IMG/VR virus record: IMGVR_UViG_3300044547_001470
Coordinates: 1 to 23,537 of that record
Length of the DNA stretch: 23,537 bases
Origin: a virus
Strand: one strand, 5' to 3'
The translations under genes and the position numbers were made by a program. Below are positions 8,595-15,894 of this stretch, in pieces. The notes beneath the pieces are model-generated. The model searched no databases. It saw only the letters and a list, made by a program, of their open reading frames with translations, and was not told the origin of the DNA. The number at the start of each line of letters is the position of its first letter. The first letter of the stretch is position 1.

Positions 8595-8603
8595 TGATAT
8601 AAT
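8595..8603 (+). promoter_or_regulatory. Extended -10 box, leaderless-type, before 8611 gene
   Basis: TGATATAAT is an exact extended -10. Its last base is seven bases before the ATG at 8611, so transcription would start at or next to the start codon. No Shine-Dalgarno is present. An imperfect dyad (CCAT...ATGG, 8591-8609) straddles the box and might be an operator. Confidence 0.55.
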
Positions 8604-8610
8604 TGATGGT

Positions 8611-8922
8611 ATGTACGCTCATAAGTCAATAAAAAGATTTAGCCTTGATGGTGAAATTTATGATGATTCCCATATCATAAGACTTAAAGAGCAGTACTAC
8701 AGTATGATTGTCGCTGGAATGAGATCTGATGGATATGTTCCAAGGTATGATATTGACACAGACTTTACAATTAGTTATAATGGTAAGACATTTAATTTTG
8801 AAATATCAATATACGGTGTATATGTAGGAAAGAGAACAGCAGAGTGTATAGCAGGGATAGACAGAAACAAGCCAGTGATGGCTTCTTCTACTCAGAGGAT
8901 CAAGTCAGAAGAAGTCTGCTAA
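8611..8922 (+). CDS. Hypothetical protein, leaderless-type start
   Basis: Not recognised; 103 residues with a helix-rich start (HIIRLKEQYYSMIVAGMRSD) and a beta-rich middle (TDFTISYNGKTFNFEISIYG), ending in a charged tail. It has no ribosome site; an extended -10 box ends seven bases before the ATG, which argues for a real, separately transcribed gene. Its last ~26 codons overlap the primase gene in another frame, so its C-terminus is constrained by that overlap. Sitting between helicase and primase, it may belong to the replisome, but nothing in the sequence proves it. Confidence 0.5.
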   Translation: MYAHKSIKRFSLDGEIYDDSHIIRLKEQYYSMIVAGMRSDGYVPRYDIDTDFTISYNGKTFNFEISIYGVYVGKRTAECIAGIDRNKPVMASSTQRIKSEEVC

Positions 8923-9797
8923 CTGCAGGTATTGATGTAGTATATGAAGTAGAATCTGACTTTATAATCTTTTGTCCTTATCATAATAATTATAGATCTC
9001 CTGCTGCAGAAATTTCAAAAGAAAGCGGATTATTTTATTGCTTTGGATGTCAAGAATCTCATTCTCTTGTTGAAGTAATAATGCATGTAACTAAAAGATC
9101 ATATTTTGAATCTGCAAGAATGATTGATTCTAAATCAGACAATGCTAATTTTATTGAAGTACTTGAATCAAAGCTTAATAGAAAGCCTGAATTTATAGAG
9201 TTTGATAATGAGTTAATTAAAAGACTAAATGCTTCTGCCTTAAACTCTCAAAGAGCTGCACAGTATTATCTTGGTAGAGGAATTAATAAAGATAGTGTTG
9301 AAAAGTATCTGCTTGGATACTCTGAAAGTCAGGATATGGTTACAATACCAGTGCACTCTCCTGATGGAATATGTCTAGGGTTTGTTGGTAGGTCTGTAGA
9401 AGGCAAGGAGTTTAAAAACACTCCAGGACTTCCAAAATCAAAAACAATGTTTAACTTATTTAGAGCAAAGAGATTTGACAAGGTATTTGTTGTTGAGTCA
9501 TCCTTTGATGCAATACGCTTAGAACAGGTAGGAGCACACGCTGTAGCCACTTTAGGAGCATCAGTGTCAGGTAGACAGAGAGAATTGCTAAAACAGTACT
9601 TTAATAATGTAATAGTTTTAGGAGATAATGATGATGCAGGAAGAGAAATGGCTAAAAAGTTATCCAACATACTTGGCTCAAGTGCAACAATTGCAAGTCT
9701 TCCAGAATCAGTAAAAGATGTATCAGAACTATCTGATGATGAATTAAAAAAGTTTGTGTCACAATTTGACGATCTTATAGCAAATGTGTTACAATAG
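8844..9797 (+). CDS. DNA primase, DnaG-type (CHC2 zinc ribbon plus Toprim)
   Basis: Synthesises RNA primers for the replisome. The CHC2-type zinc ribbon is complete: Cys44, His47, Cys66, Cys69. The RNA-polymerase/Toprim core follows, with the conserved Glu218 in VFVVESSFDAI and the acidic metal-binding cluster GDNDDAGREM (Asp261, Asp263, Asp264). At 317 residues it has only a short region (~270-317) after the Toprim domain and no DnaB-interaction domain of cellular size. It starts with GTG inside the previous gene, giving a 79-base overlap. No later ATG or GTG keeps the zinc ribbon intact, and the only purine-rich stretch upstream (AGGAAAGAG) is rather far away, so translation is probably coupled. 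Product identity is secure; the exact start is less so. Confidence 0.88.
   Translation: MYSRDRQKQASDGFFYSEDQVRRSLLTAGIDVVYEVESDFIIFCPYHNNYRSPAAEISKESGLFYCFGCQESHSLVEVIMHVTKRSYFESARMIDSKSDNANFIEVLESKLNRKPEFIEFDNELIKRLNASALNSQRAAQYYLGRGINKDSVEKYLLGYSESQDMVTIPVHSPDGICLGFVGRSVEGKEFKNTPGLPKSKTMFNLFRAKRFDKVFVVESSFDAIRLEQVGAHAVATLGASVSGRQRELLKQYFNNVIVLGDNDDAGREMAKKLSNILGSSATIASLPESVKDVSELSDDELKKFVSQFDDLIANVLQ
9766..9795 (+). promoter_or_regulatory. Promoter of the SSB gene
   Basis: TTGACG (9766-9771), an 18-base spacer and TACAAT (9790-9795), preceded by TG as an extended -10 (TGTTACAAT, 9787-9795). This is the best -35/-10 pair in the window, lying at the end of the primase gene. The predicted start near 9802 precedes a small inverted repeat, TGTCC (9804-9808) / GGACA (9816-9820), and the AGGAGA ribosome site (9827-9832). 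Confidence 0.6.
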
Positions 9798-9838
9798 TAA
9801 AACTGTCCATCTATAGGACAAATATTAGGAGAAATATT

Positions 9839-10489
9839 ATGGCAATTGTAAAAGGGCTAAAGAATATCGAAGCAATGCTAGATAAGCCAAAATTTGAAAA
9901 TAATGGTCCACGAGTAACGTGGCTAAAACTAGAAGACAATCAGAGTGTATCCGTTCGTTTTGTAAACGAGCTTGATGGAGACTCCCCAAGTTATGACGAA
10001 AAGAATGGTCTAGCCATTGTTGTTTCTGAGCATACAAACCCAAAGGACTATAAGCGTAAGGCAGCATGTTCTGCTGAAAGCGAAGGTCGTTGCTTTGGTT
10101 GTGAAATGCACAGAAAGGATATGAAGGCTGGATGGAGATCTCGTCTACGTTTCTACATCAACGTATTGGTTGATGATGGTGCAAACGATCCGTACATTGC
10201 TGTATGGAGTATGGGTGTAGCAAAGTCTGCAACATTTGATACAATTCGTGAATATGTTCAAGATTCACAAAGTCTTTCTAACATGACATGGAAGCTAAAG
10301 CGAAATGGAAAAGGAACTGAAACAACCTATATTCTAATTCCAATTAAGCAAGATGAGGAAAAGTTTGACTGGTCTAAGTTTGAAGTTCCAGACCTTGAAG
10401 CTGTTGTAAGAGAAGTCCCTTATGCAGAGCAAGAATCATTCTTTCTTGGCTTTGACAATCCATCTGTATCAACTTCTGTAGATTGGTAA
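9839..10489 (+). CDS. Single-stranded DNA-binding protein, gp32-like with zinc knuckle
   Basis: Coats ssDNA during replication and recombination. The 216 residues begin with basic and helical segments. The core contains His65, Cys77, Cys85 and Cys88, spaced almost as the zinc ligands of T4 gp32 (His64, Cys77, Cys87, Cys90). Strands with aromatic residues (RLRFYINVLVDD, YIAVWSMG) fit an OB-fold that stacks on bases. The C-terminus is acidic overall and ends SVDW. Start: ATG after AGGAGA. The gene has its own promoter and a strong hairpin behind it. Eight of its eleven arginines use CGN codons, whereas the tail genes use almost only AGA, a sign of high expression. T4-like SSB function is likely, but overall homology to gp32 is unproven. 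Confidence 0.78.
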   Translation: MAIVKGLKNIEAMLDKPKFENNGPRVTWLKLEDNQSVSVRFVNELDGDSPSYDEKNGLAIVVSEHTNPKDYKRKAACSAESEGRCFGCEMHRKDMKAGWRSRLRFYINVLVDDGANDPYIAVWSMGVAKSATFDTIREYVQDSQSLSNMTWKLKRNGKGTETTYILIPIKQDEEKFDWSKFEVPDLEAVVREVPYAEQESFFLGFDNPSVSTSVDW

Positions 10490-10493
10490 TCGT

Positions 10494-10518
10494 GGTGGGG
10501 GAGAAGTACTCCCCCACC
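10494..10518 (+). terminator. GC-rich perfect hairpin after SSB gene
   Basis: GGTGGGGGAG (10494-10503) and CTCCCCCACC (10509-10518) are perfect complements with a five-base AAGTA loop. A 10-bp GC stem is striking in DNA this AT-rich. No U-run follows, so it may act as an actinobacterial-style intrinsic terminator, as an mRNA 3'-end stabiliser, or both. It separates the SSB unit from the polymerase gene. Confidence 0.75.
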
Positions 10519-10539
10519 CTATCTAACTGAAAGGTTAAA

Positions 10540-13500
10540 ATGACTTACGTTCCGTTACACGTTCACACACACTATTCACTAATGGATGGTGTCGCAACTC
10601 CAGAAGAGTATGCAAAACGTGCTTCTGAAATTGGACTATCAGCAATTGCAATAACTGACCATGGCGTTCTGTCTGGTCATAGACCAATGTATAGGGCTGC
10701 AAAAGCAAATGGCGTTAAACCAATTTTGGGTATTGAAGGATACATAACTGCAGATAGATTTGACAATAGAGACAAGTCTGAAAGAACAGACCCCTTGGAT
10801 ATGGTATACAACCATATTGTTCTTCTTGCAAAAAATGACAAGGGCTTAGAAAATTTAAATAAACTTAATGAACTCGCTTGGACTGAAGGATACTATAGAA
10901 AGCCAAGAATTGACTTTGAAATATTATCAAAGTATAAAGAAGGTGTAATAGTTTTATCAGCTTGTATGAGTGGACTTCTTGCAAAAGCAATTGAATATAA
11001 AGAATATGCTGCTGCAAAAAAGCATATGACATGGTTTAAAGAAACATTTGGTGACGACTTTTATGTAGAAGTTATGCCACACAACTCTTCAGAATTAAAC
11101 AAAGAATTGCTTGAAATGGCTGACACTTATGGTGTGAAGTCAGTAGTAACTCCTGACTGCCATCACTCTGATAAGAGTCAAAAGGTAATCCAAGAAATGA
11201 TGTTACTTTTAAATACACACGCAAAACTTAATAAAGAATCTACTTTCGACAAGGCTTCAAAGATCGAAGACCCTATGAAAAGACTTGACTATTTATATGG
11301 TGAAGATAGAATGATGTCTTTTAGAAGTTTTGACATTCACTTACTTTCTTATGAAGAAATTAAATCAGCAATGCAACAGCAGGGAATTAAGCGTGAAGAC
11401 ATTTATGAAAATACTGTTGAGATTTCAAACAAGGTAGAAGAGTATACTATTAAAAGTAATCTAGATCTTCTTCCAATAAAGGTTGAGGATCCAGATAATG
11501 AATTGCTTGCACTTACTTCTAGAGGGCTAGTCCTAAGAGGTCTTTCTGAAAATAAAGAATACCTTGATAGATTAAATCTAGAACTTGATGTTATTAAGAG
11601 TAAAAACTTTTCACCTTATTTTTTGGTCGTTCATAATATGCTTAATTGGGCAAAAGAGCAGGGCATCATGGTTGGTCCAGGTCGTGGTTCAGCAGCAGGT
11701 TCTTTAGTTTGTTATGCATTAGGAATTACAGAAATTGATCCAATTGAATATGGTCTTTTGTTTTTCCGTTTTATTAATCCAGACAGAGATGATTTCCCAG
11801 ATATTGATTCTGATATTGCAGATGATAGAAGAGATGAAGTAAAGGCATACCTTGAACGTGAGTATAAGAATGTTGCATCCATTGCTACATTCCTTGCATT
11901 TAAAGACAAGGGAGTTGTAAGAGATGTTGCCAGAGCATTTAACATCCCTCTTAATGATGTTAATAAAGTTCTTAAGGGTGTAGATAGCTGGGATGATTTT
12001 ACAAGATCAGCTAATGCTCAATGGTTTAGAATGAAGTATCCTGAAATTGTTAAATATGGAGAGCAACTTCGTGGAAGAATTCGTGGAACTGGTATTCATG
12101 CTGCAGGTGTGGTTACTGCAAAGGATTCAATCTTTAAGTATGCACCACTTGAAACACGAATTGCACCAGGAAGTAAAGAAAGAATTCCAGTAGTTGCAGT
12201 AGATATGGAAGAGGCTGCAGAAATTGGTCTAATCAAGCTTGACGTGCTTGGTCTAAAGACTCTTACTGTAATTGATCAGACTATTAAAACAATTAAAGAA
12301 CGCCACGGTACAGACATAAACCTAAAGCAGATACCTCTAAATGACAAGAAAGTCTTTGAGATGCTCTCTGAGGGGCGTACAAAGGGTGTTTTTCAGTGTG
12401 AAGCAACTCCGTATACAAACCTTCTGGTTAAAATGAGAGTAAGCAACTTTGATGAACTTGTTGCATCAAACGCTCTTGTTCGTCCAGGTGCTATGAATAC
12501 AATTGGAAAGTCATACATTGCCCGTAAACACGGCAGAGAAATGGTTGAATATATTCATCCTTCTATGAACGATTACCTAAAAGACACCTATGGCTGTGTC
12601 TTGTATCAAGAGCAAGTTATGCAAGCTTGCGTGGTTCTTGGTGGAATGACAATGGTTGAAGCTGATAAAGTTCGTAAGATTATTGGTAAGAAAAAAGATG
12701 CTAAAGAGTTTGACATCTTTAAAGATAAATTTGTTAACAATGCAGAAAAGCATATTGGAATTAGAGCAAAAGATTTATGGCATGACTTTGAAGCACACGC
12801 AGGTTATTCCTTTAACAAGTCTCACGCTGTTGCATACTCAACCTTGTCCTATTGGACTGCTTGGCTAAAGTATCACTACCCTATTGAATTTATGTTTTCA
12901 TTGTTAAAGAACGAAAAAGATAGTGACACTCGTACTGAATACTTAATTGAGTGTAAGCGTATGGGGTTGTCTTTAAAACTTCCACACGTTAACGAATCTG
13001 ATTCAGACTTTAAGATTGAGGGCAAGGGTATCAGGTTTGGACTTGCTGCAATCAAATGGCTTTCTGAAGGAGTTGCAGGTAAAATTATTGCAGGAAGACC
13101 TTTTGAATCTAAAGAGCAGTTTAAAAGCTTTGCAATAAAAAAAGGTAGTGGAATTAATTCAAGAGCAGTAGAAGCATTAGACCTTATTGGTGCATTAACA
13201 TTTGAAGATAATCCTAGAGATGAAGTAAAGGTTAGAGATAATCTTTATGAATATTTAAATCTTCCAGAATTAAATACAAGTGTTCCACAGCATTACTATG
13301 CATACATAGATCTGGTAGAAGACTTTGATGAGCAAGGTGTATTTGTCTTACTTGGTATTGCAAAAAATATTAAGCGTGGTAAAGGCTGGTCAAGAGTAGA
13401 AATTATGGACTCTACTGGAGTAATTGGAATCTTTGATGAAGAAGAGACTAAGATTGAACCAGGAAGAACTTATTTAATTCTTGCAGGTGCAAATAGAATT

Positions 13501-13809
13501 TCTGAGGCTATTCCAATTGATGAATTAAAAGAGCACAAAGAAAATCCACTTATAAAGTTTTTAAACTATAAGCAAATACCATTTGCAAATGATGAACACT
13601 TTGTGCTATCCTTTACTCCTAGAGTTACTAAAGCTGGAAAGAGAATGGCTAATATGATTGTTGCTGATAGTTCAAGAGAAATGACTGCTGCAATGGTATT
13701 CCCTACAATGTTCTCTACTGGATATATGAAATGCCAGCCTGGAAAAGTAGCAAAAATTAATTTTGGTGAAACAAAAGAAGGAACTATTACATTGAAGGAA
13801 GTATTATAA
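10540..13809 (+). CDS. dnaE: DNA polymerase III alpha subunit, DnaE-type, with PHP domain
   Basis: The phage replicase (1089 residues), a C-family polymerase. Residues 1-~275 are a PHP domain whose nine metal-binding positions appear intact: His7, His9, Asp16, His41, Glu66, His92, Cys142, Asp206, His208. The palm contains GPGRGSAAGSLV and the catalytic PDIDSD block (Asp421, Asp423, Asp425), with the third aspartate at Asp568 in KLDVLGLKTLT. Fingers and a helix-hairpin-helix region follow. Residues ~930-1089 look like an OB-fold (SRVEIMDSTGVIGIFD). No intein or frameshift is seen. It is slightly shorter than bacterial DnaE, mostly at the tau-binding end. Start: ATG with GAAAGG upstream. No clamp or epsilon exonuclease gene lies in this window. 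Confidence 0.93.
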   Translation: MTYVPLHVHTHYSLMDGVATPEEYAKRASEIGLSAIAITDHGVLSGHRPMYRAAKANGVKPILGIEGYITADRFDNRDKSERTDPLDMVYNHIVLLAKNDKGLENLNKLNELAWTEGYYRKPRIDFEILSKYKEGVIVLSACMSGLLAKAIEYKEYAAAKKHMTWFKETFGDDFYVEVMPHNSSELNKELLEMADTYGVKSVVTPDCHHSDKSQKVIQEMMLLLNTHAKLNKESTFDKASKIEDPMKRLDYLYGEDRMMSFRSFDIHLLSYEEIKSAMQQQGIKREDIYENTVEISNKVEEYTIKSNLDLLPIKVEDPDNELLALTSRGLVLRGLSENKEYLDRLNLELDVIKSKNFSPYFLVVHNMLNWAKEQGIMVGPGRGSAAGSLVCYALGITEIDPIEYGLLFFRFINPDRDDFPDIDSDIADDRRDEVKAYLEREYKNVASIATFLAFKDKGVVRDVARAFNIPLNDVNKVLKGVDSWDDFTRSANAQWFRMKYPEIVKYGEQLRGRIRGTGIHAAGVVTAKDSIFKYAPLETRIAPGSKERIPVVAVDMEEAAEIGLIKLDVLGLKTLTVIDQTIKTIKERHGTDINLKQIPLNDKKVFEMLSEGRTKGVFQCEATPYTNLLVKMRVSNFDELVASNALVRPGAMNTIGKSYIARKHGREMVEYIHPSMNDYLKDTYGCVLYQEQVMQACVVLGGMTMVEADKVRKIIGKKKDAKEFDIFKDKFVNNAEKHIGIRAKDLWHDFEAHAGYSFNKSHAVAYSTLSYWTAWLKYHYPIEFMFSLLKNEKDSDTRTEYLIECKRMGLSLKLPHVNESDSDFKIEGKGIRFGLAAIKWLSEGVAGKIIAGRPFESKEQFKSFAIKKGSGINSRAVEALDLIGALTFEDNPRDEVKVRDNLYEYLNLPELNTSVPQHYYAYIDLVEDFDEQGVFVLLGIAKNIKRGKGWSRVEIMDSTGVIGIFDEEETKIEPGRTYLILAGANRISEAIPIDELKEHKENPLIKFLNYKQIPFANDEHFVLSFTPRVTKAGKRMANMIVADSSREMTAAMVFPTMFSTGYMKCQPGKVAKINFGETKEGTITLKEVL

Positions 13810-14136
13810 ATGGCTATCGTAATTGATGAATTTGCAGCAGTACTACATGCAAATGCAAGAGACAAAGGTTTTTGGGATGATAATAATGGAACTATCTTTT
13901 ATCTAAAACAACTTGCAATGGTACACTCAGAAGTGTCTGAGGTACTTGAGGCAATACGCAAGGAGAAGGGTGATGATCAAGTAGTGGAAGAACTAGCTGA
14001 CATTATTATTAGGGTCTTAGATTTATATGCTGGTTTAGTTAGAGATGGATATACTTCTATATCTCTTGAAGAGTCTTTAAAAAACAAGGCTAAGATAAAT
14101 ACAGAACGTCCAAAGATGCATGGTGTTCTAGCATGA
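13810..14136 (+). CDS. MazG-like nucleotide pyrophosphohydrolase
   Basis: An all-alpha NTP pyrophosphatase-type protein of 108 residues, expected to hydrolyse NTPs or dNTPs to monophosphate and pyrophosphate. The signature is visible as Glu41-x-x-Glu44 (SEVSEVLEAI) and Glu61-x-x-Asp64 (EELADIII), the four acidic residues that bind magnesium. It is a single-domain form, about half of bacterial MazG. It starts directly after the polymerase stop and ends overlapping the recombinase start, so it is co-expressed with both. Likely tasks are house-cleaning of odd nucleotides or lowering ppGpp to keep the host growing; the sequence does not decide between them. Confidence 0.8.
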   Translation: MAIVIDEFAAVLHANARDKGFWDDNNGTIFYLKQLAMVHSEVSEVLEAIRKEKGDDQVVEELADIIIRVLDLYAGLVRDGYTSISLEESLKNKAKINTERPKMHGVLA

Positions 14137-15146
14137 GCAAAATAGACCTTGACGAATTTTTGTCCCAATTAGATCCAAAGTTGCGTAAAAAGATTACAAG
14201 TGGGGACACCGTTGAAATTATAAAACAAAAGACACCTAGCGTTAGCCTTAACCACGCATTAAAGGGTGGGTTTGCATATGGTCGTCAGGTAATGGTTTGG
14301 GGAAATAAGTCTGCAGGTAAGTCCTCTTTTTGTTTACAAATGATTGCTGATGCACAAAAAGATGGAAAGATTTGTGCTTGGATTGATTCAGAAGCATCAT
14401 TTGATCCTGAGTGGGCAATAAAGCTTGGAGTAGATGTTAAAAATTTAATTTATTCAAATGCTAGAAGTATGAATGAAATGGTTGATGTTGGTGTTCAGTT
14501 AATGAAGGCTGGTGTAGATATGATTGTTGTTGACTCAATTTCAGCGATGCTTCCTGCAATATATTTTGAAAAAGATTCAGAAGAATTAAAACAACTTGAG
14601 AATACAAAACAAATTGGGGCTGAAGCAAAAGATATGACAAATGCAGTAAAGATGCTTAACTTTGCAAACAATCAAGAAAAACCAGTACTTCTAGTTTTTA
14701 TTTCCCAACTCCGAAATAATATTGGTGCTATGTTTGCAAGCCATATGCCAACTGGAGGTCTTGCTACAAAATTCTTTAGCAGCACAATTGTAAAACTTTG
14801 GTCAAGTGATTCTGACAATCAGGCAATCAAGGGCAAGATAGCTTCTGGAGATAAGTTGATTGAATCTAAAATTGGTCGTGTAGTTAATTGGCATATTGAT
14901 TTTAATAAGACTGGTCCAGCATTTGTTGCAGGTTCCTACGACTTCTACTTTGATGGAGATGGTGTCTTAGGCATAGATAAGGTTGCAGACCTAGTTGATA
15001 CCGCAGAACTTGTTGGTGCAATTCAAAAGGGTGGTGCTTGGTACACTATCGGGGAAGAAAGATTCCAGGGTAGAGCAAAAGTCATTGATTGGCTAAAGGA
15101 AGATCCAAAGAGAGTAGCAGACCTAGAGGCAAAGCTAAATGTATAA
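14133..15146 (+). CDS. RecA/UvsX-like recombinase
   Basis: ATP-dependent strand-exchange protein of 337 residues. Walker A is GNKSAGKSS (residues 57-65), Walker B is VDMIVVDSISAML, and the LVFISQLRNNIGAM segment matches the RecA region leading into the DNA-binding loops. Its length is near that of bacterial RecA (about 350), but the N-terminus and C-terminus are phage-like and closer in style to UvsX. The start ATG overlaps the previous stop (ATGA). With the SSB and nucleases nearby it would drive recombination-dependent replication and repair of broken phage DNA. Confidence 0.87.
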   Translation: MSKIDLDEFLSQLDPKLRKKITSGDTVEIIKQKTPSVSLNHALKGGFAYGRQVMVWGNKSAGKSSFCLQMIADAQKDGKICAWIDSEASFDPEWAIKLGVDVKNLIYSNARSMNEMVDVGVQLMKAGVDMIVVDSISAMLPAIYFEKDSEELKQLENTKQIGAEAKDMTNAVKMLNFANNQEKPVLLVFISQLRNNIGAMFASHMPTGGLATKFFSSTIVKLWSSDSDNQAIKGKIASGDKLIESKIGRVVNWHIDFNKTGPAFVAGSYDFYFDGDGVLGIDKVADLVDTAELVGAIQKGGAWYTIGEERFQGRAKVIDWLKEDPKRVADLEAKLNV

Positions 15147-15294
15147 AGCATTTTCTGAGTATAGAGGAAAATTTTCTTGTCACTCATGCAAACAATTAGT
15201 TTTAATTGCAAGATTTTATAGTGAAGATATGAAACTAACTTGGCTTTGTTCAAATAGACATATGTCTGAAGTTATTCTTACAAGGGGGAATTAA
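15139..15294 (+). CDS. 51-aa zinc-ribbon-like protein
   Basis: A small gene in a stretch that would otherwise be an unusual 147-base gap. It starts with an ATG inside the end of the recombinase gene (eight-base overlap) and ends as TAATG on the next start, so it sits neatly in the operon. The 51 residues contain Cys14-x-x-Cys17 (SCHSCK) and Cys37 with His41 (LCSNRH), a plausible single zinc site, with Trp and Tyr between. It has no known family that I recognise. It may be a nucleic-acid-binding or adaptor protein for the recombination block. The coding call rests on tight junctions, the zinc ligands and the absence of any other gene here. Confidence 0.6.
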   Translation: MYKAFSEYRGKFSCHSCKQLVLIARFYSEDMKLTWLCSNRHMSEVILTRGN

Positions 15295-15593
15295 TGAGCG
15301 AACGTGCAGAACTTAAAAGAGCTGGTCTTAAGGCTCATAAAAATTCTGGAAGAGGTGCTGTAAAGGCTGATGGCAGTGATGATGAGTTTGTTGTTGATGT
15401 AAAAGAGTACAGTAAAAGTTTTTCTATCAGTCAAGACAACTGGGCTAAAATTGTTACTGACACTTTAAAGGTTGACAGATCTAAAAACCCAGCCCTTATG
15501 CTTGTTATTGGTGAGGGAAATAAGAAAGTTAGACTTGCCGTAATTGAATGGGAAGTATTTGAAGAATTGAGGAATAATGGAAACAACAGTTGA
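15294..15593 (+). CDS. Hjc-like PD-(D/E)XK nuclease candidate
   Basis: A 99-residue basic protein. The layout HKNSGRGAVKADG, then FVVDVKEYSKSFSIS, then WAKI, then ALMLVIGEG follows small archaeal-type Holliday-junction resolvases and related PD-(D/E)XK nucleases. On that reading the catalytic pair would be Asp35-x-Lys37 with an upstream acidic residue (Asp26, Asp29 or Asp30), the SGRG turn would contact DNA, and the final IGEG strand would complete the core. Start: ATG after AAGGGGGAA, overlapping the previous stop (TAATG). The recombinase upstream and the Cas4-like and RuvC-like proteins downstream support a junction- or branch-cutting role. The family assignment is moderately sure and activity is untested. 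Confidence 0.55.
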   Translation: MSERAELKRAGLKAHKNSGRGAVKADGSDDEFVVDVKEYSKSFSISQDNWAKIVTDTLKVDRSKNPALMLVIGEGNKKVRLAVIEWEVFEELRNNGNNS

Positions 15594-15894
15594 TTTATTA
15601 AATCAGGTAAATGGGTTTAATGAAATATCGGAACATATGCAAGATGAAGAGTTAACACAGACTTTAGTGTTAATTGCTAAATTAATTTCTAAGCCAGACG
15701 TTCCAGCATCGGTTGGTGTTGAACTAATTGTAAAGCTACAGGCATACTCTGCTAAATTTGCAATGCTCGCTTCCTGGTATACTAATGTTAAGAAAGATGA
15801 ACGAGCAAAGAAAAATATATACTATTCAGCTAAAGAAGCAACGGATAGACTAGTGGACGCATTAAAATATGCAGTTAGGATTAACAATGGCTAA
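15577..15894 (+). CDS. Small helical protein of the recombination block
   Basis: A 105-residue protein predicted from its pattern to be nearly all helix (EHMQDEELTQTLVLIAKLIS, then VELIVKLQAYSAKFAMLASW), with a basic middle (KKDERAKKN) and a C-terminal helix (DRLVDALKYAVR). I do not recognise a characterised family. The start is ATG with GAGGA just upstream, inside the end of the Hjc-like gene (17-base overlap). The stop overlaps the start of the Cas4-like nuclease gene. Its fixed place between two nuclease candidates suggests an accessory factor, but no motif shows this. Confidence 0.5.
   Translation: METTVDLLNQVNGFNEISEHMQDEELTQTLVLIAKLISKPDVPASVGVELIVKLQAYSAKFAMLASWYTNVKKDERAKKNIYYSAKEATDRLVDALKYAVRINNG

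Noticed and set aside
9804-9820. TGTCC/GGACA inverted repeat as a terminator after the primase
   Set aside because: A five-base stem with a seven-base loop and no U-run is too weak; it more likely lies in the SSB leader or is chance.
12656-12868. Plus-strand 70-aa frame inside the polymerase gene
   Set aside because: It lies wholly within the conserved DnaE frame and has no motif or ribosome site of its own.
15869-15889. Upstream ATG at 15869 as the start of the Cas4-like gene
   Set aside because: No ribosome site precedes it, while AGGA sits six bases before the ATG at 15887, and the extra residues add nothing conserved.
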